From: Serilophus lunatus
Lineage: Eukaryota; Chordata; Aves; Passeriformes; Eurylaimidae
NCBI GenBank assembly: GCA_013399895.1
Contig: VXBA01004870.1
Coordinates: forward strand, 310,001-374,000
Length of the DNA stretch: 64,000 nt
Reading direction: 5' to 3'
The notes below the pieces were generated by a model. It was not told the DNA's origin and did not search any database. It saw nothing but the letters and a program-made list of their open reading frames with translations. The first letter of the stretch is position 1. Each line of letters begins with the position of its first letter. This document shows, one piece after another, positions 24,201 to 30,596 of this stretch. Both the position numbers and the translations under genes were made by a program.

Positions 24201-26950
24201 GGTAGTTTTTCATAATCTTACCAGTTGAACATGCCTTACAGGCTAGAGGTTAGTTTTTGTTTCCTAGAAAAACCCACTTTTGGAATGCTACACAGCAGTT
24301 GAAACAAATCAGTTCAGACAGATGACATCTGTGTATGACAGGTTGATTTTAATCTAAAAGGGATCTTTGAAATGGAAACACATGGTAAATAAGATGTCAT
24401 GTGAATCTGGTTTATTATTTTGAAAGTTAGAACATTACAATGCCTCTGAAATGCAAAATAATGAACTCCTAAATGGACTGGCTGAGGATGTGGCTGGGCA
24501 AAAAAAAAACCCCAACAAACTAAAAACAAGTAAGGAAGAGAAGGTTCCTGGTGGAAGGAGGGTCTGTGAGGGTCTTCTGTACAGGCTTATGGACTTCTAA
24601 CAGGCTTGAGATTTTAAAGAGTACTGCTCAGTGAACTCAATTGAGTGCGTAGTTTAGAAGCTGAATTGCTAGAGCAAGCATTAAAATAGCTCTTTAATTC
24701 CATACAAGTTATTATAAATGTCCCTAAGTAAGGCTGTTTATCTACATCTTATTTTTGAACTCCATCACCATGTATTCTAAATTAGTTGTGCAAAAAAAGG
24801 GTGTATTTGCCTCACTTGACTTCAGATTTGTTTATAGCCATCTTCCTAATACTTCTCTTTTAGGATATTAATTACCAGCAGTGCTATAAACGAGGAGGGA
24901 TAACTAGTGGTCCTAGAGCAAATTCAAGAGGTAAGGCTAACATCAGCTTCCCAGTGGTACATACACGTGCTTGGGTGTAGCAGTGGGATGTTACTGGGAA
25001 TAGTGTGAAAAACAGTTCACTATAACTGACTAGAGATTGAGCTTGGTATAAATTAACTGAGCTGGATGGTAGCTTCTCTTCTTAGACAGCATTGCACAGA
25101 AGCAGACTGAACTATTCTCAGTTTGGAGTCTTCATGTGTCAAAGTTCTGACACAATGGTACTTACTGAACTTCAAACATAAACTGACTAGGAAAACACTC
25201 AGGGTGGTTCCCTGTGTTCAGGGAAGCGTTTGGCTTCTCCCCTTAATAGTATATTCTCACCTGATTCTGGGTAAGGTATCAGATCCCAGGGACTTTGGAA
25301 AGTAAATTCTTGTATTTGAAAAGTAGTGTTTGGTAATACAGGTTTATTCTGTACTTCCAATAGTAGAGTATAAACCTAAACAAATAAGACAAGTTGTTTG
25401 AATAAAATCTTTTAATAGCATGTGTTTTGAGAAGTTGTAAACAAGGTTATTTATTCCTACTGTATGTGCTGGAAAAAGTTGGCCTTCCAGTGCTTCAGGT
25501 GAGAACTGAGATGAAAAGGAGTGGTAGATCACTGCTTTAGAGAATAAAGGGAATTTACAGCATATCATGGAAGCTGTTTTAGAGTAAAGCAGGTCATCTG
25601 TTTAAGGGAGGATTCCCGAATATACTTCAAAATAGCACTAAATATGAGATTGTGGTGAATTAACAGTTGACAAAAGTATTCATTAGCATTAAGACCTCAG
25701 AGCAACTTCACTTAATTTTGATTCTCTGAAGGTGTTGCTTTACAGTGGAAATAACAATGATTTGCAACTTGAGCATGGTTGCTTTAAATTCCTCAGATCT
25801 ATCAATATTTCCATTCTAGACCCTTTTAACTCAAATATTTGCAAAGATTAACTCTTTGTTTTGGGGAGCATGGTGCAGAAAGCTTAAAAGCAACTCCAGT
25901 CTGTCAGACTTAAAATATTCTAGCACCATAAGTTGGTAAGACCTACTAAAAATGCAACTCTGGAAGAACAGTGAGTCACTTGAAGTGAAAATTCAAATCT
26001 TGAAGGTGACTAAATGACTACTTGGCTCTTATGTCATTTCTAAAAAAACTGACATTTATCTCCCCTCAGAAGTTAGCATATGCTTTTTATGCTGATGTAT
26101 GTGACAGACTAAAGCTAAAGTTATTGTGAGCTACTGCCCTCCCCTACTTAGGAGTGTAAGAAGTAATTGTTCCTAACTTAATTATGTCCCATCTTGCTGA
26201 ATGCAAGTATAAGAAATGTAAACCAGCTTTAGAGTTCTGTTCTCACCGGAGTCCTTTGACTTGCTGTGGCTGAAAGACAAATCTGTTACAAAGCCTGTAC
26301 GCTTGCTGCTTAAGATTATTCCTGGAGGCTTAAGGGTATCCTTCTGTTATAATTCTTATCACTGCTAATGATTTTTAACAGCAGGGTGGAGTGACTCCTC
26401 TCAGGTGAGCAGTCCAGAACGAGACAATGAAACCTTTAACAGTGGGGACTCTGGGCAGGGAGACTCCCGCAGCATCACCCCTGTTGATATGCCAGTGACG
26501 AGCCAAGCTGCCACCATACTCCCAGTGCATGTCTACCCGCTCCCGCAGCAGATGAGGGTCGCCTTCTCTGCCGCTCGAACATCCAACTTGGCCCCTGGAA
26601 CTCTAGACCAGCCAATTGTGTTTGACCTGTTGCTCAACAACCTTGGAGAAACTTTTGATATCCAGCTTGGTAGGTTCAACTGTCCAGTGAATGGTACCTA
26701 TGTCTTCATTTTCCACATGCTGAAATTGGCTGTAAATGTTCCGCTCTACGTGAATCTCATGAAGAATGAAGAGGTCCTCGTGTCAGCATATGCAAATGAT
26801 GGGGCTCCTGATCATGAAACAGCTAGTAATCATGCAGTCCTGCAGCTGTTCCAGGGAGATCAGATCTGGTTACGTCTGCATCGGGGAGCCATCTATGGAA
26901 GTAGCTGGAAATACTCCACCTTTTCGGGATACCTCCTTTATCAGGACTAA
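138..26950 (+). CDS. CAPRIN2: CAPRIN2, caprin family member 2, 17 exons, 5' end outside window
   Basis: Gene-level entry; exons are listed separately. Caprin-2 is a cytoplasmic RNA-granule protein and a Wnt/LRP5-6 signalling modulator (established knowledge). Spliced, the 17 exons give 3198 nt in one open frame ending at TAA 26948-26950, so all phases agree. Domains in order: end of the caprin HR1 region (exons at 138 to 6543), a K-x-W tandem-repeat region (7878-8711), a conserved block with KDPVLRREKLQDLMTQIQ (13781), Ser/Pro/Gln-rich linker exons, an RG motif segment (22619-22801), and a C1q domain ending in YSTFSGYLLYQD. The match to remembered human CAPRIN2 is close throughout, especially in HR1 and C1q. 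CAPRIN1 is excluded because it lacks the C1q domain. The start codon and first exons lie before the window. Introns not listed separately hold nothing I recognise. Confidence 0.96.
225..2628 (+). other. CAPRIN2 intron with CR1 remnant
   Basis: A 2.4-kb intron. Apart from the CR1-like fragment near 955-1170, only AT-rich unique-looking sequence is seen. Small open frames on both strands have no recognisable content. Confidence 0.8.
955..1170 (+). mobile_element. Decayed CR1 LINE 3' fragment
   Basis: The order of short matches to the general CR1 3' region is: a segment like AGGAGGAAATGG, then GGGCAGCCTGCCTAGAG, then CCTTGGATCTCTTCAAGACC, and finally GGCTGGGCTAGAC...CCTTTCAAACTG. CR1 is the dominant LINE of birds and other reptiles. 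The copy is old and truncated, without the terminal octamer repeats. Recognised from memory of the family; no alignment run. Confidence 0.6.
2629..2867 (+). CDS. CAPRIN2: CAPRIN2 exon (HR1, charged helix and YLPSKELDYL)
   Basis: 239 nt, phase 0 in and phase 2 out; acceptor AAAATAG and donor AG/GTGAGT. It begins LLKAQKKAQRRESLLKLEAE, a lysine/glutamate-rich helix, and continues through LQVQYVLQNFTQEHVQKDFK and YLPSKELDYLIRFAKLTCPE. This is the most conserved part of caprin HR1. The reading frame runs into TGA directly after the donor, which supports the junction. Confidence 0.95.
3840..3922 (+). CDS. CAPRIN2: CAPRIN2 exon (HR1, EDQMEQSSLYFWDLLEG)
   Basis: 83 nt, phase 2 in and phase 1 out; acceptor TTGTTTTAG, donor T/GTGAGT. 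It reads SVEDQMEQSSLYFWDLLEGS followed by EKPVVGTT once joined to the previous exon. It is too short to appear as a free-standing open reading frame and was found by phase matching. Confidence 0.94.
4937..4980 (+). repeat. Perfect 22-bp tandem duplication
   Basis: Two identical copies of a 22-mer beginning ATTGTTTTATCTGTC, directly adjacent, in a CAPRIN2 intron. The identity indicates a recent slippage event. Confidence 0.95.
5851..6015 (+). CDS. CAPRIN2: CAPRIN2 exon (KHMKDLLSKLLDSGYFESIP)
   Basis: 165 nt, phase 1 in and phase 1 out. I chose the acceptor TACTCTTCAG at 5841-5850 because it gives ...GTTYKHMKDLLSKLL, matching the remembered human protein (TTYKHLKDLLSKLL). Another in-frame acceptor 36 nt upstream (TTGATTCCAG, ending at 5814) would add 12 residues. 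Donor is CCAG/GTGGAA at 6016, weaker than the others but phase-consistent with the next exon (G plus AA makes Glu). Confidence 0.88.
6500..6543 (+). CDS. CAPRIN2: CAPRIN2 microexon-like exon (SIMELMKSEIQPQE)
   Basis: 44 nt, phase 1 in and phase 0 out; acceptor TTTCTCTAG, donor GAG/GTAAGA. It encodes a Glu codon shared with the previous exon, then SIMELMKSEIQPQE. The last five residues (IQPQE) equal the remembered human sequence at this place. Confidence 0.9.
7878..8711 (+). CDS. CAPRIN2: CAPRIN2 large repeat exon, 13 K-x-W motifs
   Basis: 834 nt, exactly 278 codons, phase 0 at both ends; acceptor TATATAG (short pyrimidine tract), donor GAA/GTGAGT. It starts EFLNRRYLPEAEYS when joined to the previous exon, as in mammals. 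The body consists of about 19-residue units of the form K-P/S/A-W-x3-V-x-E-E-x-E-Q-K-K-Q-E-S-P, with 13 K-x-W cores, the central ones (about 8220-8400) nearly identical at DNA level. It ends KFDMEPKE. It is very Lys/Glu/Gln-rich with no Cys after the first repeats, so likely disordered or extended helix. Human has a more divergent version. Confidence 0.95.
7950..8665 (+). repeat. CAPRIN2: Coding tandem repeat, 57-nt (19-residue) period in CAPRIN2
   Basis: Direct repeats inside the large exon. The units around 8226-8285, 8283-8342 and 8340-8399 share KPWV, KVREEQ and QKKQESP with few base changes. Flanking units are more decayed and some are shortened (for example ARVHEEPESPKPW). The centre-to-edge decay suggests expansion by unequal exchange in the middle of the array. 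Confidence 0.85.
10039..10058. repeat. Short inverted repeat, 8-bp arms
   Basis: AGTGTGCA, GATG loop, TGCACACT: perfect arms with a 4-base spacer, in the 5.07-kb CAPRIN2 intron. Related in core sequence (GTGTGC/GCACAC) to the hairpin at 16464. Confidence 0.8.
13505..13585 (+). mobile_element. CR1 LINE 3' end fragment
   Basis: Contains the characteristic CR1 terminal order GGGGTTGAAACTAGATGGTC, then CTCCCTTCCAATGTGAACTA and TTCTATGAATTCTG. This resembles the conserved 3' terminus of avian CR1 copies in plus orientation. Only the last ~80 bp are recognisable, typical of 5'-truncated insertions. Confidence 0.75.
13781..13912 (+). CDS. CAPRIN2: CAPRIN2 exon (LPKDPVLRREKLQDLMTQIQ)
   Basis: 132 nt, 44 codons, phase 0 to 0; acceptor TCCTTTTTAG, donor CAA/GTATGT. 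It encodes VPKPVHQPAAEFC, then LPKDPVLRREKLQDLMTQIQ and GTYNFMQ. This block is conserved in caprin-2 and follows the repeat exon across a 5.07-kb intron. Confidence 0.94.
14111..14198 (+). CDS. CAPRIN2: CAPRIN2 exon (ESILDFDKASPSAIGSSQPP)
   Basis: 88 nt, phase 0 in and phase 1 out; acceptor TTTTTTTGAAAG, donor GTAG/GTAGGT. It encodes ESILDFDKASPSAIGSSQPP and then SVTPASSPV. It is Ser/Pro-rich and matches the remembered human segment ESVLDFDKPSSAIPTSQPPS. Confidence 0.92.
14648..14703 (+). CDS. CAPRIN2: CAPRIN2 exon (SKEQKLPSQSDFLQQPLQ)
   Basis: 56 nt, phase 1 in and phase 0 out; acceptor TTTTTACAG, donor CAG/GTAAGT. It encodes Ala (shared codon), then SKEQKLPSQSDFLQQPLQ. It sits directly before the cassette block and can join in frame to any of the next four exons. 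Confidence 0.92.
15267..15368 (+). CDS. CAPRIN2: CAPRIN2 cassette exon (AAASSMALHSSNTS..)
   Basis: 102 nt, 34 codons, phase 0 to 0; acceptor CTCCTCACAAG, donor CAG/GTAATA. It encodes AAASSMALHSSNTSLASADH and then TISGSETEDLVTPQ. The GSETE stretch resembles the long human isoform. Removing this exon leaves the frame intact, so it is a candidate alternative exon. Confidence 0.83.
15369..17027 (+). other. CAPRIN2 intron between cassette exons
   Basis: A 1.66-kb intron. It contains a 22-bp hairpin with 9-bp arms at 16464-16485 in a locally GC-richer stretch (16375-16510). No further exon was identified. Confidence 0.75.
16464..16485. repeat. Perfect inverted repeat, 9-bp arms
   Basis: CTGGTGTGC, AAGT loop, GCACACCAG. 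Perfect base pairing of nine positions with a 4-base loop, embedded in a cassette-exon intron of CAPRIN2. Confidence 0.85.
17028..17138 (+). CDS. CAPRIN2: CAPRIN2 cassette exon (ATTSLSQETEKYSSQPLYQ)
   Basis: 111 nt, 37 codons, phase 0 to 0; acceptor GGCTTCTTCTAG, donor CAG/GTGAGC. It encodes ATTSLSQETEKYSSQPLYQ and ends in SEPLIPKKIEIAQ. Splice sites and phase are good, but I recall no counterpart in the human protein, so it may be sauropsid-specific or used only in some isoforms. Confidence 0.72.
17772..17924 (+). CDS. CAPRIN2: CAPRIN2 cassette exon (AQSFQSPPASSSSVTITAAP)
   Basis: 153 nt, 51 codons, phase 0 to 0; acceptor TTCTTTCCCCAG, donor ACT/GTAAGT. It encodes ATIPLPSETQSPLPTSSTPM, then PAQSFQSPPASSSSVTITAA and PFQAMQT. 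The part FQSPPASSSSVTI..APFQAMQT matches the long human isoform closely. Pro/Ser-rich, probably disordered. Confidence 0.88.
18690..18748 (+). repeat. Near-perfect 29-bp tandem duplication
   Basis: Two adjacent copies of a 29-bp unit containing AGAGGGCACTGATT and AAAAGCATTTT, differing at about two bases. Confidence 0.9.
19583..19690 (+). repeat. Decamer minisatellite (TCACATGTCC)n, about 10.8 copies
   Basis: A 108-bp array of the 10-bp unit TCACATGTCC with no visible base changes. Each unit carries the palindrome ACATGT, giving eleven ACATGT cores spaced exactly 10 bp, one helical turn, apart. It lies in a CAPRIN2 intron. Perfect homogeneity implies a young or length-unstable locus, and copy number in the assembly may not be exact. 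Confidence 0.97.
20965..21148 (+). CDS. CAPRIN2: CAPRIN2 exon (VFKVNAPLPPRKDQEIKE)
   Basis: 184 nt, phase 0 in and phase 1 out; acceptor GTTGTAG, donor TCAG/GTAAGA. It encodes VFKVNAPLPPRKDQEIKE, SYSAGYNQSFSTASTQTPPQ and CQLQSSHVAEQTSLSQETLS. It is the constant exon after the cassette block: in the short human isoform LQ joins directly to VFNVNAPLPPRK. Confidence 0.94.
21149..22618 (+). other. CAPRIN2 intron, no recognisable content
   Basis: A 1.47-kb AT-rich intron ending in the tandem AAGCAG acceptor. No repeats or open frames of note. Confidence 0.75.
22619..22801 (+). CDS. CAPRIN2: CAPRIN2 exon with RG-rich motif (RGSVRGSARGGR)
   Basis: 183 nt, phase 1 in and phase 1 out; donor AAAG/GTATGT. 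It encodes VSYQPDGAVPVSNGSLAFYP, then a segment with SRGSVRGSARGGRSLSNSYR and SPGGYK. The RG repeats are of the kind found in RNA-binding or arginine-methylated regions. The acceptor is a tandem AAGCAG (22613-22618): using the first AG adds one Ala codon (exon from 22616). Confidence 0.93.
22802..24020 (+). other. CAPRIN2 intron, no recognisable content
   Basis: A 1.2-kb intron. An 80-codon open frame at 23094-23336 has no recognisable features. The rest is AT-rich. Confidence 0.7.
24021..24121 (+). CDS. CAPRIN2: CAPRIN2 exon (GFDAYRGSPSITNGNYGQLQ)
   Basis: 101 nt, phase 1 in and phase 0 out; acceptor ATTTGAACAG, donor AGG/GTAAGT. It encodes GFDAYRGSPSITNGNYGQLQ and FPGRDYAGMPYSQR, Gly/Tyr/Gln-rich as in mammals. 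A 19-bp perfect duplication starts 2 bases into the intron. Confidence 0.93.
24124..24161 (+). repeat. Perfect 19-bp tandem duplication at a donor site
   Basis: The unit AAGTATTGACTTTGTTTCC occurs twice in direct succession starting at intron position +3 after the exon ending 24121. The functional GT is upstream of the first copy; the second copy has CC in place of GT, so it does not form a second donor. Confidence 0.95.
24864..24930 (+). CDS. CAPRIN2: CAPRIN2 exon (DINYQQCYKRGGITSGPRAN)
   Basis: 67 nt, phase 0 in and phase 1 out; acceptor CTTCTCTTTTAG, donor GAG/GTAAGG. It encodes DINYQQCYKRGGITSGPRAN and SR. It continues the RG/RGG-containing stretch before the C1q domain. Confidence 0.93.
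24931..26381 (+). other. Last CAPRIN2 intron
   Basis: A 1.45-kb intron before the C1q exon, AT-rich, with no recognised repeats or genes. Confidence 0.75.
26382..26950 (+). CDS. CAPRIN2: CAPRIN2 last coding exon with C1q domain
   Basis: 569 nt to TAA; phase 1 in. It reads AGWSDSSQVSSPERDNETFN, an acidic-polar linker, then the C1q jelly-roll from about 26555 (RVAFSAARTSNLAPG) to YSTFSGYLLYQD. Landmarks include GRFNCPVNGTYVFIFHML, NVPLYVNLMKNEEVL and the terminal aromatic motif. C1q domains trimerise; the caprin-2 one has been linked to receptor binding (established knowledge). Nearly identical to the remembered human sequence. The acceptor is another tandem CAGCAG (26379-26384). Base composition is richer in GC than the flanking introns. 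Confidence 0.97.
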
Positions 26951-27158
26951 AATCCAGTGCAATGTTTACAAAAGCTGCTCCAAACACCTTGGTGGAGGGG
27001 GGTGGGACTAGCTTTGCACTTACTATTGACTTTATAGAGGATATGTGGTTCCATTATTGGGGAAAAATGGTGGTCATGTTGTGCAAGGTGAAGTCATGGA
27101 GTTGGGGTACTGAATCAGCACTAATTTGGCACTTTATCAGTTGTGATGTAGCCTTGCT

Positions 27159-27164
27159 AATAAA
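27159..27164 (+). terminator. CAPRIN2: Polyadenylation signal AATAAA (proximal, CAPRIN2)
   Basis: Canonical hexamer about 210 nt after the stop codon. It could give a short 3'UTR isoform. Confidence 0.5.
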
Positions 27165-27272
27165 GCTGTGAATGTATATTGTTTGCACTTACCCAAAACT
27201 GTATTAATGTCCAGCTTACTACACTATTGATTGCCTCAAGTATGGGCTATTCACAATGCCTTGTTGTGCCTC

Positions 27273-27278
27273 AATAAA
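27273..27278 (+). terminator. CAPRIN2: Polyadenylation signal AATAAA (distal, CAPRIN2)
   Basis: Canonical hexamer about 325 nt after the stop codon, followed within 40 nt by a GT-rich element. It is the more likely main signal. Confidence 0.65.
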
Positions 27279-27300
27279 ACAAGTTAATATGCATTTTAGT

Positions 27301-30111
27301 ATTTATCTTGCCTGTGGTTTAAATGTTAAAATATCACTGAGCTTATTCATGATGTGAGACGTACATGAATATTATATACAGGTGGTCTTCAGGTTTCAAT
27401 AATTCAGGGTAATGTGTTGCTTGATCCTTCTTGAGTGTTCCCTTGATCAAAATGAATTCAAGATTCAGTTATATGCCATCTTTTCAACTGGAAGGTCAAG
27501 AAATTAGACATGAAATGCTACATACTTAGGACTACTTATTTCAAATACATACACTGTCATAATCCAGCCCTGTCGTAGCATCAGTCCTTCAGTAGTGATG
27601 TAGTTGGAACTCTTAAAAATAGTCATGGACTGGCTCACACTGTTAGTCAATTGCAATATATTTTAAAGTTAAAATTCACTCTTGTGAAGCATAAATGTGT
27701 GTGGCTTCCTTCTCCTGTGAGACTTGAATCAGATTATAATGCAAGTCTCCATATTTGAGAGAACTGCTGAAGAACACTTTGATATTTCTATTTAAAGCCT
27801 GCTACTTGCATTTTAAATCAAACATGAATACAAATGCTAGAAGGAATTTCAGAAATGCTTTTCTTACAGCTATTGGGCAGTTTGACCAGTCTCCAGCACT
27901 CTCTTGTGGCCTGAGCTCTGTAAAGCCAGGAGGTATGTCCTCTAAACTGCAGAGTGTCAAATACTATAAATAATTTCAATGTCTAAAATGGTAATATCAA
28001 GTAGTAAGAAGATGGGTCACTGGCTCTTCCCCCTTTCAAAACCTTCAGTAGATTGTTCTAGCAGCAGGAAGCACTTTTGTCTGAATGTGCCAAGGTGTAG
28101 CCAGGGCACGAGCCCAACTGGTATATGTAAGGCTGAACTAGAACTACACAAAGTAACAGCAGCAAATTAAAAGCTAATAAATGAAAATAATAAACACCTA
28201 ATTCAATCAACTTCAGACCTGATGTAAAGCTGCAGCTTCTAGGTAACTGGTTTCACAACTTCAGCTTTCAACAGTTTGCCCTTGCTACCATGCAGATGCC
28301 AAGTCTGGCATGTATTCATAAATTGCTGGCAAAAAGGTTTTGATTTTGTTCCAAGCTCATAATTCTTTCTCATACAGATGTTTAAATGCTGATAATACTT
28401 CAAGTCTTGGTTTAATTTCTTTGGCAAATTTTGAGATGAGATGTTTAGGTAGGACAAGCTTTAGGGAACTTAGCTTTTACCACTATGAAAATGTCAAGCC
28501 TTAACTATTATACGCTAAGCCTAAATTTTTAAACACGCTAGTTCTGACTTTAAGCCTTTTCCTTGGTGATTTCTGGAACACTCAATACAGAATAAGTGGC
28601 AGTTTAACTAACACTTTTTTAGTCAACTCTCCCAGGCTGTCTCTAATGGCACTGATAAATAAGTGAGCCCTATGGTGTGTACAGCAGGGTATCCCTTGCA
28701 CTTCAAACTGCCTTAATGTGAGCACATTCATTTAACATGTATCCTATGTATCCTATCCTACTTGATTTTTATTATAGCTACATGTATGATGGATTTTGTA
28801 TGTTTTAAAAATGAGTGACCAATACTTCTAAGCATTGCTTTTAAGCTTGGCCCTGGACAACCTCAGATGTGGTTACTGTGAGTACATGAAACACATGTTG
28901 CTTTCTACTGCTCCAGTTCAATCAAGGTTGCACCACTGCTTAGTGGACCCGTGTTAGCATTTGTTTGAGACTAATCTTATTTCTTACTGGCAGATCTAGC
29001 AAGGCTTTAGTATATCTTCTGCTTGCATACGTTTAAGTTCTGAGGTAAGCATCTGACTCTCAGAACTGGTTGTCCATTTGTATAAAATGGATTTTTAAAT
29101 TGCTAACTAAAAAGAGTACAACCAGGATTGTGTGGATATGATGAAACATGAAATCTAACAATGGTTTAATTAAAAAAATACATAACTTGGACAATTCTCT
29201 TCCCTTCAAATAACTAAAAAAAATTATTAATTTTATCCTGTGAGTTTCTCACATAATACTTTTTTAGCTAGAACTAAACTATTGATTTTCACTGTTTCTA
29301 GTCAGCTGTGAACGCAGCCTTTGCTAAGCTTTGTTACAAAAAGCATAAGTACAACTGAACAGGTACTGTCATAAAGAAGTTTTCAGACCAGAAGCAACTC
29401 AAAAACCCTGTCATTGAATCTCAAATGCTAAGGCTGTGTTTAAAAAAAATACTGTGGAAGACCAAGGATAGCACCTTTTTTTCCAAACCAATAACTTGCC
29501 CAAATCCATTGGTAGAAAATTGCTCTTCTGAGCTCCAAAATACCAAAAAATGTCATCTCATTAGGGTATTGATACCACATTCTTTATCGTTCCACATTAA
29601 TACTTGGTTTTTAAAGATTCTCAAAGTACAGTGTTCAGTATTTCGACACATTTACTGACACAGTTCTTAGTCTACCTCACTATGTCCAGACTAGTGACCT
29701 AGTTCTTTATTCTGCTTCTGGGCAAATAATTTAACAGGTGAGTTTCACAACTTGAAAATACTTGAGGTAACACTGCATAGACTTCATATAAATACTGTCT
29801 GACAGCACCTTTTTCCTTAGTAATTGTTGAATGGAGTTGCTTGAATTGTTGCGTTAGGAAAAATGCCTGAACGGTATAAGAATGATAATCAGGTCTAATT
29901 AAAACATGCAAAAGGGCATCATCGTTCTGCTAATTTCCTACTGCTGTTTTGCTAAACAGAAACCCACCTAAATTCTTTGTGTGCAGCCTGCTGAAGATAA
30001 ACTGTAAGGGTAAGGATCTAAAACTACGTTTTGATTTGGAGTAACTGAATTTCCATGTTTCCTTCTCCTGAGGTCAGTGAAATACTGGAACTAGCCTGAA
30101 ATGTGAGGCTT
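27301..30111. other. Intergenic sequence between CAPRIN2 and IPO8, part 1
   Basis: No gene or known repeat was recognised on either strand. Short open frames here lack start context, splice partners or recognisable content. Confidence 0.65.
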
Positions 30112-30596
30112 TACTGGTTTTGGCTGGGAGAGAGTTAATTTTAATCACTGTAACTGGTATGGGGCTGTGTTTTGCATTTGTGCTGAAAACAGTGTTGATA
30201 ACAGAGATGTTTGGGTTATTGCTGAGCAGGGCTTGCACAAAGTCAAAGTCTTTTCTGCCTCTCACCCCACCCCAGCAGTGAGTGGGCTGGGGGTGCACAA
30301 GGAGCTGGGAGGGAATATAGTTGGGACAGTTGATCCTAGCTGGCCAAAGGGATACTCCAGACCACATGATGTTGTGCTCAGCAATGCAGGCTAGAGGAAA
30401 AGGGGGCATTTGAGTTATGGCATCTGACATCCCAAGTCACGGCTACTCGTGATGGTGCCTTGCTTTCCTGGAAATGGCCAAACACCTGCCTGCCCATGGG
30501 AAGTGGTGAATGAATTCCTTGTTTGCTTTGCTTGAGTGCAGCCTTTGCTTTACCTGTTAAAATGCCTTAATCTTAACCCACAAATTTTCTCCCAGA
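30112..30596 (+). mobile_element. LTR of an avian endogenous retrovirus-like element (solo, 3' end truncated)
   Basis: The block beginning TACTGGTTTTGGCTGGGA and running through GGTATGGGGCTGTGTTTTG, GCCTCTCACCCCACCCCAGC, GGGGGTGCACAAGGAGCTGG, CCATGGGAAGTGGTGAATGA and TTAACCCACAAATTTTCTC resembles an LTR family I know to be common in bird genomes, often grouped with ERVL-type elements. No internal retroviral coding sequence flanks it, so it is a solo copy. The 3' terminus is not seen, so the end is approximate. The family name needs a repeat-library search. Confidence 0.75.

Larger units (their letters stand above)
26951..27300 (+). other. CAPRIN2: CAPRIN2 3' untranslated region (approximate end)
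   Basis: This is the stretch from the stop codon to just past the distal AATAAA. It has no long open frame continuing the gene. A GT-rich element (TGCCTGTGGTTT) at about 27310-27321 suits a cleavage site near 27290-27300. The end is an inference; a longer UTR cannot be excluded. Confidence 0.7.
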
